Assembly (NCBI RefSeq): GCF_022346425.1 | Contig: NZ_JAKRCW010000015.1 | Coordinates: 1-60,270, forward strand | Direction of reading: 5' to 3' | DNA: 60,270 bases | From: Pseudoglutamicibacter albus | GTDB taxonomy: Bacteria; Actinomycetota; Actinomycetes; Actinomycetales; Micrococcaceae | In this document: one piece after another, positions 1-8,078 of the stretch | How positions within the stretch are numbered: position 1 is the stretch's first letter | How the letters are laid out: the number at the start of each line of letters is the position of its first letter | Notes under the pieces: generated by a model | Seen by the model: the letters and a program-made list of their open reading frames with translations, nothing else | The model's database searches: none | What the model was told of the DNA's origin: nothing | Made by a program: the position numbers and the translations under genes

Positions 1-261
1 TTCGATACGTGTCGACATTGAGACCACACCCTTGTTCATACTTGTTCAGCGTAGGAGTACGCGCTCAAAGTATGTGAGGCACGACTGTAGCTACGCGATC
101 AATATATGTAAGGTACGCCGGGGGCTTGATCTGAAACATGTGCGAAGTGTACACTGGGATCAATACGACAGACTTGTTTCTCGCGATGAGAGGCAAGTCT
201 GTTCTCTTTTCTACTCCTGCCCGGAGTCGTTGAACTCGGGGAACACCAGGATGGTGGGTAC
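1..261. other. Non-coding stretch at window start
   Basis: No convincing gene is seen here. A 77-codon open frame on the + strand (32-265) has no recognisable motif and runs through a terminator-like hairpin, so it is not called. The hairpin at 168-202 suggests that a transcript from upstream of the window, or a short local one, ends here. Confidence 0.5.
168..212 (+). terminator. Rho-independent terminator candidate
   Basis: A perfect 9-bp stem, ACAGACTTG (168-176) with CAAGTCTGT (194-202), encloses a smaller TCTC/GAGA stem. A pyrimidine and T-rich run (TCTCTTTTCT) follows at once on the + strand, which is the classical intrinsic terminator layout. No gene that it would terminate is visible inside the window. 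Confidence 0.6.
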
Positions 262-540
262 ATGAAAGATCCGCACAGCACCTATGCGAAACCGTTCTTG
301 ATAGTCCCTGAACAGGTACGCCGGCTACGCGAGCGCGGCATGGACTGCGGTGACGTCGGGAGAACAGAGGTTGCTAAGGCGCTCCTTGACTGGTGGCAGG
401 CCCCGCATGTTAGTTCGCTTCGAGGAGAGACAGTCGAATATCGATCACCGCTCGACCTGCTACATGAGCTTTCAGAGAAGGACTTCGAAGAGATTATCGA
501 GAACGGAAACGCGTTGAGTCGGTTCGTCGCACCTGGCTAA
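262..540 (+). CDS. Small hypothetical protein (92 aa)
   Basis: The open frame starts at ATG 262, a few bases after a purine-rich AGGATGG that could serve as ribosome binding site. The product is hydrophilic and charged, with no membrane segment or signal peptide and no family I recognise. The second half is acidic and probably helical (LHELSEKDFEEIIENGN). It lies in a decaying accessory region beside a frameshifted gene and toxin-antitoxin modules, so it may itself be a fragment of a larger protein. Coding status is plausible but unproven. Confidence 0.45.
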   Translation: MKDPHSTYAKPFLIVPEQVRRLRERGMDCGDVGRTEVAKALLDWWQAPHVSSLRGETVEYRSPLDLLHELSEKDFEEIIENGNALSRFVAPG

Positions 541-697
541 GGTCGGTGCCCGTGTCGGCTGGTCGCGGCGGCAGGTTCTCGCGGGGCTGTTAGCGGCTCC
601 TCAAACGAATCCTCAACTGAGAGCCACGAAACTGCCCACCTGTTCCGTTCGCTCACCTGAAATTCTCCCAGCTGTGCCGAAAGCGAAACCGTTCGAC

Positions 698-706
698 GGG
701 GGGGGG
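698..706 (+). repeat. Homopolymeric G9 tract
   Basis: Nine consecutive G bases lie about 22 bases before the ATG (729) of the epimerase remnant. Such tracts can slip during replication and alter promoter or ribosome-binding spacing. The run also contains the only Shine-Dalgarno-like purines upstream of that gene. Confidence 0.7.
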
Positions 707-728
707 AGTAGCATGCAATGCTTTTGGC

Positions 729-1701
729 ATGGATATTTTATTGCTTGGCGGTACTGGATTTCGGACAACATATTGCGCAGGAGGCGCTTGAGAGAGGACA
801 TAATGTTACTTGCCTGGCTCGCGGCACTAAGCAGCCGCCGGGAGGGGTTGAGTTCATTAGCTCGGACCGGGATCGCACCAATGCGTACGGCACGGTTGAA
901 GGGCGGACCTGGGACACCGTTATTGACCTGACGAGTCAGCCGAAACATGCCTCGGAGGCTGCAGGGAATCTGAAATCTAAGCACTGGGTGTTTGTGTCCT
1001 CGAGTAGCGTGTATGAGAACCAGGGAAATGTTTCTTCCGAACTCGACCCCGTGGTTGACCCGCTCGATGGGGACTACATGGAGAACATGAGTCAATACCC
1101 GGCAGCCAAATCCGCTTGCGAAGCGACATATCGGGTTGCGGAGGAACCGGTCTTCATTGTCCGTCCCGGGCTCCTCGCAGGCTACGGTGACGAGACCGGG
1201 CGCAGCGGCTACTATCCATGGCGCTTCGCACACCCTACAGGCGATGATGTGATTGTCCCTGACCCTACGTTCCCTATCGCTATGATCGATGCGGAAGATT
1301 TGGCCGCATGGATAGTCAGCTCCGCAGAGGATCGTAGGGGCGGGACCTACAATGCGACCGGGCACGCCGCCACCTTGGCGGAGGTATTCGCGATCTCACG
1401 TGAACTCAGTAGCGCGCAGGCATCGGAACGGCCCGTCGCTGATGAGATGTTGCTGGCATGCGATGTGAACCCCTGGATGGGACCTAAATCATTGCCACTG
1501 TGGGTACCGGGTCACCAGTGGCGCAACATGGCGCTACTCGAATGTAGGGCTGCCTACGAAGCGGGACTCCGGATTCGGGCGTTGAAAGAGACGCTAATGG
1601 CAGCCTTGCAGTACGAAGAGCAACGGCAGGGAGAAAGGCCAGCTGGACTTCGCGATGAGGAAGAAACTGAGCTTCGCGAGCGCCTAGCTTCTGCTCAATA
1701 G
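729..1701 (+). pseudogene. NAD-dependent epimerase/dehydratase, frameshifted N-terminus
   Basis: From ATG 729 the frame reads MDILLLGGTGF, the start of the Rossmann nucleotide-binding GGTGFxG motif of extended short-chain dehydrogenases. At about 759-763 the frame is lost. The continuation (GQHIAQEALERGHNV, then about 300 residues) is in another frame, running to the stop at 1699-1701. Two bases appear missing inside the glycine motif. The downstream part is well preserved: FVSSSSVY, the YPAAKSACE active-site Tyr-Lys segment, and VRPGLLAGYGD. It resembles atypical NAD-epimerases acting on sugar-like substrates. A translation from ATG 718 would keep one frame but replace the nucleotide-binding strand with unrelated residues, so the gene is probably inactive, unless the frameshift is a sequencing error. 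Confidence 0.75.
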
Positions 1702-1825
1702 ACGCCTCGGATGAAGGCAAGATGCGTGGCTGGGGCAGGCACCTCGCACGGGATCCTGCAAAAGGAATGCTCATGCTGTCGAACTCTGTACGGTACGGCG
1801 GCACGCTACGCACACCGGCAGTGAC

Positions 1826-1846
1826 TGGTACCGTTAAGCTGTACCA
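1826..1846. promoter_or_regulatory. Inverted repeat, candidate YefM operator
   Basis: TGGTAC (1826-1831) is inverted at GTACCA (1841-1846) with a 9-base spacer, 27 bases before the antitoxin start. A further TGTACGGTAC lies at 1787-1796. GTAC-core palindromes are the known binding sites of YefM-type antitoxins, which autorepress their own promoter. The assignment here is inference from position and core sequence. Confidence 0.45.
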
Positions 1847-1873
1847 TTCATTCCATCGAGGGAGGTCCTCAAT

Positions 1874-2134
1874 ATGTCTATCAGTGCAAGCGAGGCACGC
1901 AAGAGACTTTTTCCCTTGATCGAGCAGGTCAATGAAGACCGTGACGCTATAGAAATTGCTTCCCGCAAAGGGAACGCCATCCTGATGCCAGCCGACGAGT
2001 ATGCAGCCTGGCAAGAAACTGCCTACCTGTTCCGTTCACCGGCCAATGCTCGCCGATTGCTTGATGCATATGAACGAGCCCGCAGTGGAAAAGTCGAAGT
2101 TCATGAACTGGATCGTACAGACGAGGAGCACTGA
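1874..2134 (+). CDS. yefM: Type II antitoxin, Phd/YefM family
   Basis: The 86-aa protein has the family's N-terminal DNA-binding fold (SISASEARKRLFPLIEQVNED) followed by the typical xRKGNAILMPADEYAAWQET stretch. It ends in an acidic, probably unstructured tail that would wrap the toxin. A GGGAGGT ribosome binding site precedes ATG 1874. The gene directly abuts the YoeB-like toxin gene at 2135. YefM represses the operon alone and more strongly with bound YoeB. The pair sits between a frameshifted epimerase and an IS remnant, a setting typical of mobile toxin-antitoxin modules. Confidence 0.92.
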   Translation: MSISASEARKRLFPLIEQVNEDRDAIEIASRKGNAILMPADEYAAWQETAYLFRSPANARRLLDAYERARSGKVEVHELDRTDEEH

Positions 2135-2389
2135 GTGCGTCTGGTCTGGGACGAATCGGCGTGGGAGGACTACAAACACTGGCAGATAGCCGACCGGCAG
2201 ATCTTGAAACGCATCAATAAACTTATTGACGCTTGCCTGCGTGCCCCATTCACCGGGATTGGCAAGCCCGAACAGCTGAAGTACGGAGCGCAGGGTTCAT
2301 GGTCGCGTCGCATAACCAGCGAGCAGCGACTGGTCTACCTTGTGGATGGCGAGGAACTTATCATCCTTCAGGCCCGATATCACTACTGA
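2135..2389 (+). CDS. yoeB: Type II toxin, YoeB/Txe family mRNA interferase
   Basis: The 84-aa protein starts with GTG right after the antitoxin stop. It matches the YoeB fold throughout: RLVWDESAWEDYKHWQ at the N-terminus, a central PFTGIGKPEQLKY loop, then SWSRRITSEQRLVYLV and a C-terminal ARYHY. The family cleaves mRNA on the ribosome, with catalytic residues including a Glu, an Arg of the SRRI segment and the C-terminal His/Tyr, all of which appear present. The length equals E. coli YoeB. The gene looks intact. Confidence 0.93.
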   Translation: MRLVWDESAWEDYKHWQIADRQILKRINKLIDACLRAPFTGIGKPEQLKYGAQGSWSRRITSEQRLVYLVDGEELIILQARYHY

Positions 2390-2591
2390 TCGGCCGGCCA
2401 CTTGGAATGCCTACACAGCCAGAGTGGCGATTGCCGAGTACCGACACCATGCCCACACCGGACCGAACTTTGCGCCCATCGGAACGTCTTTACTGATGGT
2501 TCCGTGGGAAAATCATGTTGCGTTCCAATAAGCCGGTGCGGTTGCACCAGGGAGCGCGCCGTGCAGGCACAAGACTCAAGGCAGATGCCCC

Positions 2592-3442
2592 ATGACTGAC
2601 ATCGAGAACAAACCGGTGACAGTTGTCATCGAAGCCACACTACGCGAACCCCTAGACTACTGTCCCGACTACGGCACTGAAGGCCGCCTGCGTGACGATG
2701 TCATCCGTCGCCTGACGGATGTCCCGATCACCGGCCACTCGACCCGCCTGCCCCGCTACCAGTGTGTCCGCCCCCGTGTCGGCGCTCGATCTTCCAGCAC
2801 CAGCTCGATGCCGCACGATCCCCCGTCTACGCCGATCCCGCGCATCTGGCCGGGGTCCGTGTCCTGGGTATCGATGAGCACAGCTGGAAACACGTGCGCG
2901 GACACGGTGAGGACTCCTTCGCGACGATCTTCCTCGACCTGACTCCACTGATCGATGGGACCGGTCGAGCCCGTCTGTTGGATGTGAAAGGCGGACGTTC
3001 CACGAATGTCGTGACCACGTGACTGCAGGAACGCTCCCAAGCATTCCGTACCGAGGTCAGGGTCGTCACGATGGGCGGATTCGCCGGCTACCTCACCGCC
3101 ACCACGAAGGCGCTACCGGACGCGGTACCGGTGATGGATCCGTTCCATGTCGTCCAGCTCGCCAGGCGGAAGCTCACGCAGGCAGTGGTCAACCTGTTGC
3201 GCAGAGATCTGCCGGCAGGGCTGGACGAGCTTGCTCAGTTGGGGCGGACGTTGTGGCGGAAACGGGCTCACGTGCTGGCGTACTTCGATCGCGGTGGCGC
3301 GTCGAACGGTTCGGTCGAAGCGATCAACGGACGCTTCGAGCACCTGCGCGGTATCGGGCTGGGGTTCAGGAACTTCGGGCACTAAGCGCTGCGCTGCCTG
3401 CTCCACTCCGGGCACCTATCAGCCCGACTCAACGCACTCTAA
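2592..3442 (+). pseudogene. ISL3-family transposase, multiply broken
   Basis: Pieces of one DDE transposase lie in order but not in one frame. An N-terminal zinc-finger-like part (YCPDYGTEG, RLTDVPITGH) occupies 2592 to about 2770. A core with VLGIDEHSWKHVRG and LLDVKGG lies in another frame up to an in-frame TGA at 3020-3022, where Trp is expected. The core continues through MDPFHVVQLARRKL and GGASNGSVEAINGR to a second in-frame stop at 3383-3385. The tail then ends at the natural TAA 3440-3442. Compared with the usual length of about 430-440 aa, segments are also missing near 2760 and before LDELAQLGRTL. The gene is dead. Confidence 0.88.
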
Positions 3443-3458
3443 AACCGGAAGAGTGGGT
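2592..3458 (+). mobile_element. Remnant of an ISL3-family insertion sequence
   Basis: This segment holds the degraded transposase and, at 3434-3456, a right-end-like sequence (CACTCTAAAACCGGAAGAG) similar to the terminal repeats common in ISL3 elements. No matching left end was found, so the left boundary is uncertain. The element cannot transpose by itself. Confidence 0.65.
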
Positions 3459-3568
3459 AAAGTGAGGGGAGGGTCAGCAGGCACCAGTCGCTATTCGAGG
3501 CGTGTTGCCTGCCAACCTTCCTAGTTTGACACTATTGGCAGAGTGCTAGTCGGGCGGTTTGGATCAAG

Positions 3569-4114
3569 GTGGTGAAAGCATTGAACATAGGGTCGCTTGC
3601 TGAGTGGGTCGGATCAATCGGGGGCATCTTGGCCGTGATTGCTGCGTTTGTCGCGTGGCGTGTGAGCTCGCGGTTGCTGGCGGTTGAGCAAAAACGTGAT
3701 GAAGATAGGAAGAAAGCAATTGAACGCGAGCAGGCAGAACTTGTCTTCGCGCTCGGGGCGAGGCTGTCTCAACGCGAGAATGAAGAGAGTTGGGCCATCT
3801 TCCTGTACAACGGCTCGACCAAGCCAATTTACGATGTCAAGGTCTATAGCCAGCGATTGGACGGCAGTGTCCAGAACCGGCCTCTTGAGCTAGGAGCGCT
3901 TCCTCCCGGTAGGTTCGTCGTGCCAAGCCACCCCAAGTACCACTGGGGAGCCCTCATTGATCTTGACCGGTCGAACGAGGCCCCAGACTTCCTTGTTAAG
4001 GGCAAAGGTCGGAAGATGATTACAGAAGTTGCGTTCGTAGATTCGGCTGGGAAGGAGTGGTGCCTCAGCGGCGGCACGAAACTGGAGGAGAAGAACACCT
4101 CGCTCCAGGGGTGA
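3569..4114 (+). CDS. Hypothetical single-pass membrane protein
   Basis: The 181-aa product (GTG start) has one strongly hydrophobic segment near the N-terminus (IGGILAVIAAFVAW, roughly residues 15-30). A charged, probably coiled-coil stretch follows (VEQKRDEDRKKAIEREQAE), then a beta-rich C-terminal domain of about 110 residues with FLYNGSTKPIYDVKVYSQ. This layout of membrane anchor, coiled coil and small Ig-like beta domain is common in uncharacterised actinobacterial proteins found next to mobile elements. No enzyme motif is visible. A weak ribosome binding site makes the exact start uncertain. Confidence 0.7.
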   Translation: MVKALNIGSLAEWVGSIGGILAVIAAFVAWRVSSRLLAVEQKRDEDRKKAIEREQAELVFALGARLSQRENEESWAIFLYNGSTKPIYDVKVYSQRLDGSVQNRPLELGALPPGRFVVPSHPKYHWGALIDLDRSNEAPDFLVKGKGRKMITEVAFVDSAGKEWCLSGGTKLEEKNTSLQG

Positions 4115-4480
4115 GTCAAGCGCGCCGGCACCTGTTGGCAACAGCCTGATGAACGCGTCCACGCAGACGTTCGGAAGGCAGGAAATCTCTCGCTCACATC
4201 TGCTCCGCACCCGGCTGGGCTGAATTTGCGGCAGGGTTTATGGTGTCTTATCCAGTGCTCAACGCGCTCATCAGTATTGTGAGTGCGGCGTCCAGTCTCA
4301 TTTTCCTAGCCGCTTGATATCGGTCAAAGAAAATGATCTCGCGCCCTGCATCGCGGAAGGCTAGTGGACCTGATGTGCTGATGTGGCAGTGATGTGCTGA
4401 GTTGACAGTGTTGCCTGCAAGAAGCGCCTATTGCCTTCCCGTACGTAAAGGCGTACGGTTGGTCTTGAGGTGATCGACGA
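4115..4480. other. Intergenic region with short repeat and operator-like palindrome
   Basis: No gene is seen over these 366 bases. They contain a direct repeat TGATGTGCTGA (4371-4381 and 4390-4400, 19-base period) and the palindrome at 4439-4458, described separately. Confidence 0.6.
4439..4458. promoter_or_regulatory. Palindrome upstream of second YefM-YoeB pair
   Basis: CCGTACG (4439-4445) is perfectly inverted as CGTACGG (4452-4458) around a TAAAGG spacer, 22 bases before the antitoxin ATG. It has the GTAC core expected for YefM-type autoregulation and parallels the weaker palindrome in front of the first pair. Confidence 0.55.
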
Positions 4481-4723
4481 ATGACTGCTGTAAACGCAAC
4501 ATCGGCACGCAATAATCTGTACCGTTTAATCGATCAAGTGAATGACGAGTCTGAGCCGGTGACCATAACAGGGCAACGCGGCAATGCAGTCCTAGTGGGC
4601 GAAGAAGACTGGCGTGCGATTCAGGAAACACTGTTTCTGGCCTCGATCCCAGGAATGACTGAGTCCATCCTTGCTGCCCGGGAGGAAGGGATCGCGTCGG
4701 GCTCTGAGGAGCTTGACTGGTGA
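4481..4723 (+). CDS. yefM: Type II antitoxin, Phd/YefM family (second copy)
   Basis: The 80-aa protein has the YefM fold: TSARNNLYRLIDQVNDESEPVT, then GQRGNAVLVGEEDWRAIQET and an acidic tail. GAGGTG precedes ATG 4481. Its last codons overlap the toxin start (GTGA at 4720-4723), implying coupled translation. It differs from the first YefM (1874-2134) at many positions, so the two modules were probably acquired separately rather than duplicated locally. Confidence 0.93.
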   Translation: MTAVNATSARNNLYRLIDQVNDESEPVTITGQRGNAVLVGEEDWRAIQETLFLASIPGMTESILAAREEGIASGSEELDW

Positions 4724-4986
4724 CCAACTGGCGCTTGGTTTACTCGAAGCAGGCTCAGAAAGACGCAAAGAAATTAGCGTCGTCGGGGCTAAAGCCTAAA
4801 GCGCGAATGTTGTTGGACTTGCTCTCCGAAGACCCATTCGCCAGTCCACCCCGTTTCGAAAAACTTATCGGCGACTTAGCCGGTTGCTATTCGCGGCGGA
4901 TCAATATTCAGCATCGCCTCGTTTATGAGGTCAATGCCGAGGCTCGCACCGTCCACGTTTTGCGGATGTGGACTCACTACGAATAA
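4720..4986 (+). CDS. yoeB: Type II toxin, YoeB/Txe family mRNA interferase (second copy)
   Basis: The 88-aa product starts at GTG 4720, overlapping the antitoxin gene by four bases. It carries the YoeB landmarks: WRLVYSKQAQKDAKKL, DPFASPPRFEKLIGDL, CYSRRINIQHRLVYEV and the C-terminal MWTHYE. The catalytic-type Arg and terminal His-Tyr are present and the length is normal, so it appears functional. Cross-talk with the other antitoxin in this window is possible but untested. Confidence 0.93.
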   Translation: MTNWRLVYSKQAQKDAKKLASSGLKPKARMLLDLLSEDPFASPPRFEKLIGDLAGCYSRRINIQHRLVYEVNAEARTVHVLRMWTHYE

Positions 4987-5038
4987 GCAAGCCCCGCTAG
5001 GCACCAAAACTCCAGCACCGCACCCCCAAAAACCCTCC

Positions 5039-5059
5039 TGAAAATCACTGTCATTTTCA
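5039..5059. promoter_or_regulatory. Perfect inverted repeat upstream of the metal ATPase
   Basis: TGAAAAT (5039-5045) and ATTTTCA (5053-5059) flank a 7-base spacer, 177 bases before the P-type ATPase. TGAA...TTCA palindromes are typical operators of ArsR/SmtB metal sensors, but no regulator gene lies nearby. The site could equally be a weak terminator of the preceding toxin gene. Confidence 0.35.
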
Positions 5060-5235
5060 GCTACCAAGCGCCCGAAAAAGTAAGTTACACATGTTTCTTA
5101 CATTGTGGCCCGCATCACGTAAAAATGCCCGTTTCCCGCCTCTGCGGGGCTAGCCTGGAAACAGGTTAACCGGCCATTCATGAACCGGATCCCCGTTCGG
5201 TTTCATCAGCCGGTCTCGACAAGGAGAAGGGTCAT

Positions 5236-7182
5236 ATGAGCTCAGCGTGCGGTTGCGGCGGCGACATCGTCATGGAAGGCATCGACGTCAAAACAGTCCC
5301 GTGGTGGCGGGACATCGAAATCCTCGTGCCACTCACCTCGGGCCTGCTCCTCGTCGCCGGGTTCATCACCGGCCTACTCGGCTACGAAACGGCCGAACAG
5401 GTCCTCTACTGGGCCAGCCTCATCATCGGCGCGGCAACCTTCGTACCTGATGCCCTCAAGCGCCTCACCAAAGGCAAAATCGGTGTCGCACTCCTCATGA
5501 CCATCAGCGCCGTCGGCGCCGTCATCCTCGGCTACGTCGGGGAAGCCGCAGCACTCGCGTTCCTGTTCTCCATCGCTGAAGCCCTCGAAGAAAAAGCGAT
5601 GGCCAAAGCGCAAGGTAGCCTACGCGCCCTCCTCGACCTCACACCAGACCAAGCGACCATCCGCCGCGGCGACACCACCCACACCATCCCCACCTCCGAA
5701 CTCACGGTAGGGGACCACATCCTCATCCGCCCAGGTGAACGCGTCCCCACCGACGGCACCCTGATCAGCAGCCGCGTAGACATCGACACCAGCGCCATCA
5801 CCGGCGAATCCATGCCGTTCACCATAGAACAAGGCGACCACGTCAGCGCCGGCTCCATTGCAACCACAACGCCACTGGAAATCCAGGCCACCGCGCCAGG
5901 AACCGATAACTCGCTCACGACCATCGTCTCGCTCGTGCAAGGAGCGCAAAACGAACGCGGGGAACGTGCGCGCATCGCTGACCGCATCGCTACACCGCTC
6001 GTGCCGGGCGTCCTCGTCCTAGCGGCACTCATCGCGGTGATCGGTTCGCTGGTGGGCGACCCAGAACTGTGGATCACCCGCGCCCTCACCGTGCTCGTGG
6101 CAGCGTCCCCATGTGCACTCGCCATCGCCGTCCCACTCACCGTGATCGCCGCAGTCGGCGGAGCCAGCAAATACGGCGTGATCATCAAATCCGGTGCCGC
6201 ATTCGAACGGTTCGGAACCATCCGCCACATCGCGATCGACAAGACCGGGACCCTCACCCGCGGCAAACCACAGGTCGCCGCCGTCCGCTCCGTCCCGAAC
6301 GTCAGCATGGACGTCGCCCTGGAATGGGCCGCCGCCCTCGAACAACACAGCTCCCACCCGATCGCCGCCGCGATCACCACCGCCGCACCCGTGGTCCCCA
6401 CCGCAACCGACGTCACGGAACAGGCCGGCCACGGCATCGAAGGCTGGGTCGACGGCGACCGCATCGCGATCGGAAGCCCACGATGGCTCAGCCCCGGCCC
6501 GCTCAGCGCAGACACCACCGAGCTTGAAGAAAACGGCATGACCACCGTGGTTCTGCACGTCAACGACGAACCAACCGCGGTGATCGGTGTGCGCGATGAG
6601 CTCCGCGAAGGAGCGGCCGATGCGGTGGCTGCGTTGAAGAAACAGGGCATCGGGATCACGATGCTGACCGGCGACAACGCACGCACCGCGAACGCGATCG
6701 CGGCCCAAGCCGACATCACGGATGTCCGCGCCGAGCTGCGCCCCGAAGACAAAGTCGCCGCGGTCCAAGCGCTCAACCACGTCGCGATGATCGGCGACGG
6801 CATCAACGACGCGCCAGCGCTCGCCGTGGCTGACATCGGTATTGCAATGGGCGTGGGCGGAGCCGATGTTGCAATCGAGTCCGCTGACATCGCCTTCACC
6901 GGCACGGACATTCGCCTGCTTCCGCGGGCTTTCGCCCACGCACGCCGCGGCCGGCGGATCATGAACCAGAACCTCGCGGTATCGCTTGCGTTGATCGTGC
7001 TGTTGTTGCCGCTTTCGTTCTTCGGGGTCATGAGCCTCGCCGCGGTGGTGCTCGCGCACGAACTCATAGAGGTCCTCGTGATCCTCAACGGTCTGCGGGC
7101 ATCGCACCAGCCCCACATCCACATTCACGCGGGGCACACTCACGCGAGACGGACCGATAGCCACGAGGTCGGCGCGGTTTAG
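5236..7182 (+). CDS. Heavy-metal-transporting P1B-type ATPase (SPC class)
   Basis: This 648-aa membrane pump exports divalent metal ions using ATP. Visible landmarks are TGES in the actuator domain, the transport motif Ser-Pro-Cys at residues 291-293, phosphorylated Asp335 in DKTGTLT, the nucleotide-binding SSHP motif, GDGINDAP, and AHELIEVLVILN in the last membrane helices. SPC instead of CPC, with His-Glu in the last helices, marks the P1B-4 group (CtpD/CoaT-like; Co, Ni, Fe or Zn/Cd). There is no N-terminal HMA domain; a short CGCGG motif and a His-rich tail (HIHIHAGHTH) may bind metal instead. AAGGAGAAGG precedes the start. The gene stands alone with its own upstream region. Confidence 0.93.
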   Translation: MSSACGCGGDIVMEGIDVKTVPWWRDIEILVPLTSGLLLVAGFITGLLGYETAEQVLYWASLIIGAATFVPDALKRLTKGKIGVALLMTISAVGAVILGYVGEAAALAFLFSIAEALEEKAMAKAQGSLRALLDLTPDQATIRRGDTTHTIPTSELTVGDHILIRPGERVPTDGTLISSRVDIDTSAITGESMPFTIEQGDHVSAGSIATTTPLEIQATAPGTDNSLTTIVSLVQGAQNERGERARIADRIATPLVPGVLVLAALIAVIGSLVGDPELWITRALTVLVAASPCALAIAVPLTVIAAVGGASKYGVIIKSGAAFERFGTIRHIAIDKTGTLTRGKPQVAAVRSVPNVSMDVALEWAAALEQHSSHPIAAAITTAAPVVPTATDVTEQAGHGIEGWVDGDRIAIGSPRWLSPGPLSADTTELEENGMTTVVLHVNDEPTAVIGVRDELREGAADAVAALKKQGIGITMLTGDNARTANAIAAQADITDVRAELRPEDKVAAVQALNHVAMIGDGINDAPALAVADIGIAMGVGGADVAIESADIAFTGTDIRLLPRAFAHARRGRRIMNQNLAVSLALIVLLLPLSFFGVMSLAAVVLAHELIEVLVILNGLRASHQPHIHIHAGHTHARRTDSHEVGAV

Positions 7183-7216
7183 TCGGTGCCGGTTGGTGAT
7201 GGTGCGGTTTAGTCGG
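7171..7216 (+). repeat. 30-bp-period direct repeat at the ATPase stop codon
   Basis: GGCGCGGTTTAGTCGG (7171-7186, containing the ATPase stop) recurs with one change at 7201-7216. The end of the gene has thus been duplicated beyond its own stop codon. Confidence 0.7.
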
Positions 7217-7222
7217 GACGGT

Positions 7223-7859
7223 CTAGACGGCGACTCCGGACGCCCCTGCGATGGTCCGGATCCCAGTGATCACCGAGTTCACGACGATCCCGCTGGTTGC
7301 CAGGGAATCCGGTAGGGGATTGTTGGTGATCTCGAACCGGTAGGTGCCCGATGCGCCACTAGCTGTAATGGTGTGCTTGGTTTGTTGTGCGGCTGGGTCG
7401 GCGATGAGTTTCACGACCGTCTCATCCCACATTCCCGTTGTATGCGCGAGCGCGACAGCCACGTTGAGGTTGGCTGGGAACTTGTCGATAGCCCCGGCCA
7501 CGTCACCCTCGTAGAGCACGCCGCAGCTGCGGGTCAGCCAGCGCGCCAACGCTGGTTATCAGTAGGTCTCTACCGGCCGCGACGATGCGCGGACCATACT
7601 CAGCCACGGCAGGAACCCCGGCGGCCTCAACGAACAAGTCCACGGGCCGCCCAGGTGCGCCGTCCGCTGGCACACTGTCCGCCTGCACATCCTCCGCCAA
7701 CGCATCCTCCAGGTTGAGCTCGGCTACACCGTCGTCGGCTGCTGGCCCTGGTGTGCGCACGATCGCCCCCACGAGCTGGACACCATCCATAGCCAGGACC
7801 GCTGTGGCAACACGGGAGGCGATCCCGCCGTATCCGATCAAAGCGATGTTCAGCGCCAT
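7223..7859 (-). pseudogene. nadX: Aspartate dehydrogenase with internal deletion and frameshift
   Basis: The N-terminal part (MALNIALIGYGGIASRVATAVL, ATG at 7859 after AAGGAGG) is a Rossmann domain of the NadX/DUF108 family, continuing to LADPQLRRALRG and a premature stop near 7503. The C-terminal domain (GDVAGAIDKFPANLNVAVALA, then DPAAQQTKHTITASGASG and NNPLPDSLATSG) continues in another frame down to 7223. Roughly 50-60 residues between the two, including the substrate-binding centre, are missing. GTGCTC occurs where the two halves meet, suggesting deletion between short repeats. NadX oxidises L-aspartate to iminoaspartate for NAD synthesis; this copy is very probably inactive. Confidence 0.85.
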
Positions 7860-8007
7860 GTGGCCTCCTTGTCCATTTGCACTCCTTGCTCGGAGGTTTT
7901 CCTCGCGTGGGGTGTAGCTGGTTCGATCCTATGCTGTGCCGCGCCACCCCCTGACGTGGGGGACGGCTACTAAGGTAGATAGTGGCCGGCATAGCGCTGG
8001 TTGAAGC

Positions 8008-8062
8008 CTGTGCCGATACAAGACTGTGCCGGCGTCAACAAAACTGCTCCGGCGTCAAAACA
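8008..8062 (+). repeat. Degenerate tandem repeat, 3 copies of 16-20 bp
   Basis: The units begin CTGTGCCGATAC (8008), CTGTGCCGGCGTCAACA (8024) and CTGCTCCGGCGTCAAAA (8044), followed by a partial CTGCGGG. They occupy the leader just upstream of the DUF488 gene. Confidence 0.65.
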
Positions 8063-8078
8063 CTGCGGGAAGGTGATC

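Noticed and set aside
32-265. 77-residue open frame at the window start
   Set aside because: It reads through a terminator-like hairpin and shows no coding signals.
3434-3456. Complete terminal inverted repeats of the ISL3 element
   Set aside because: Only the right-end-like sequence is visible; no matching left end was found near 2500-2600, so a full element and target duplication are not claimed.
5532-7124. Long minus-strand open frames (530 aa and, 6019-7164, 381 aa) opposite the metal ATPase
   Set aside because: The + strand has every P-type ATPase motif; the minus-strand frames have no start signal, no motif and an odd Ser/Arg/Thr-rich composition caused by GC-rich codon bias.
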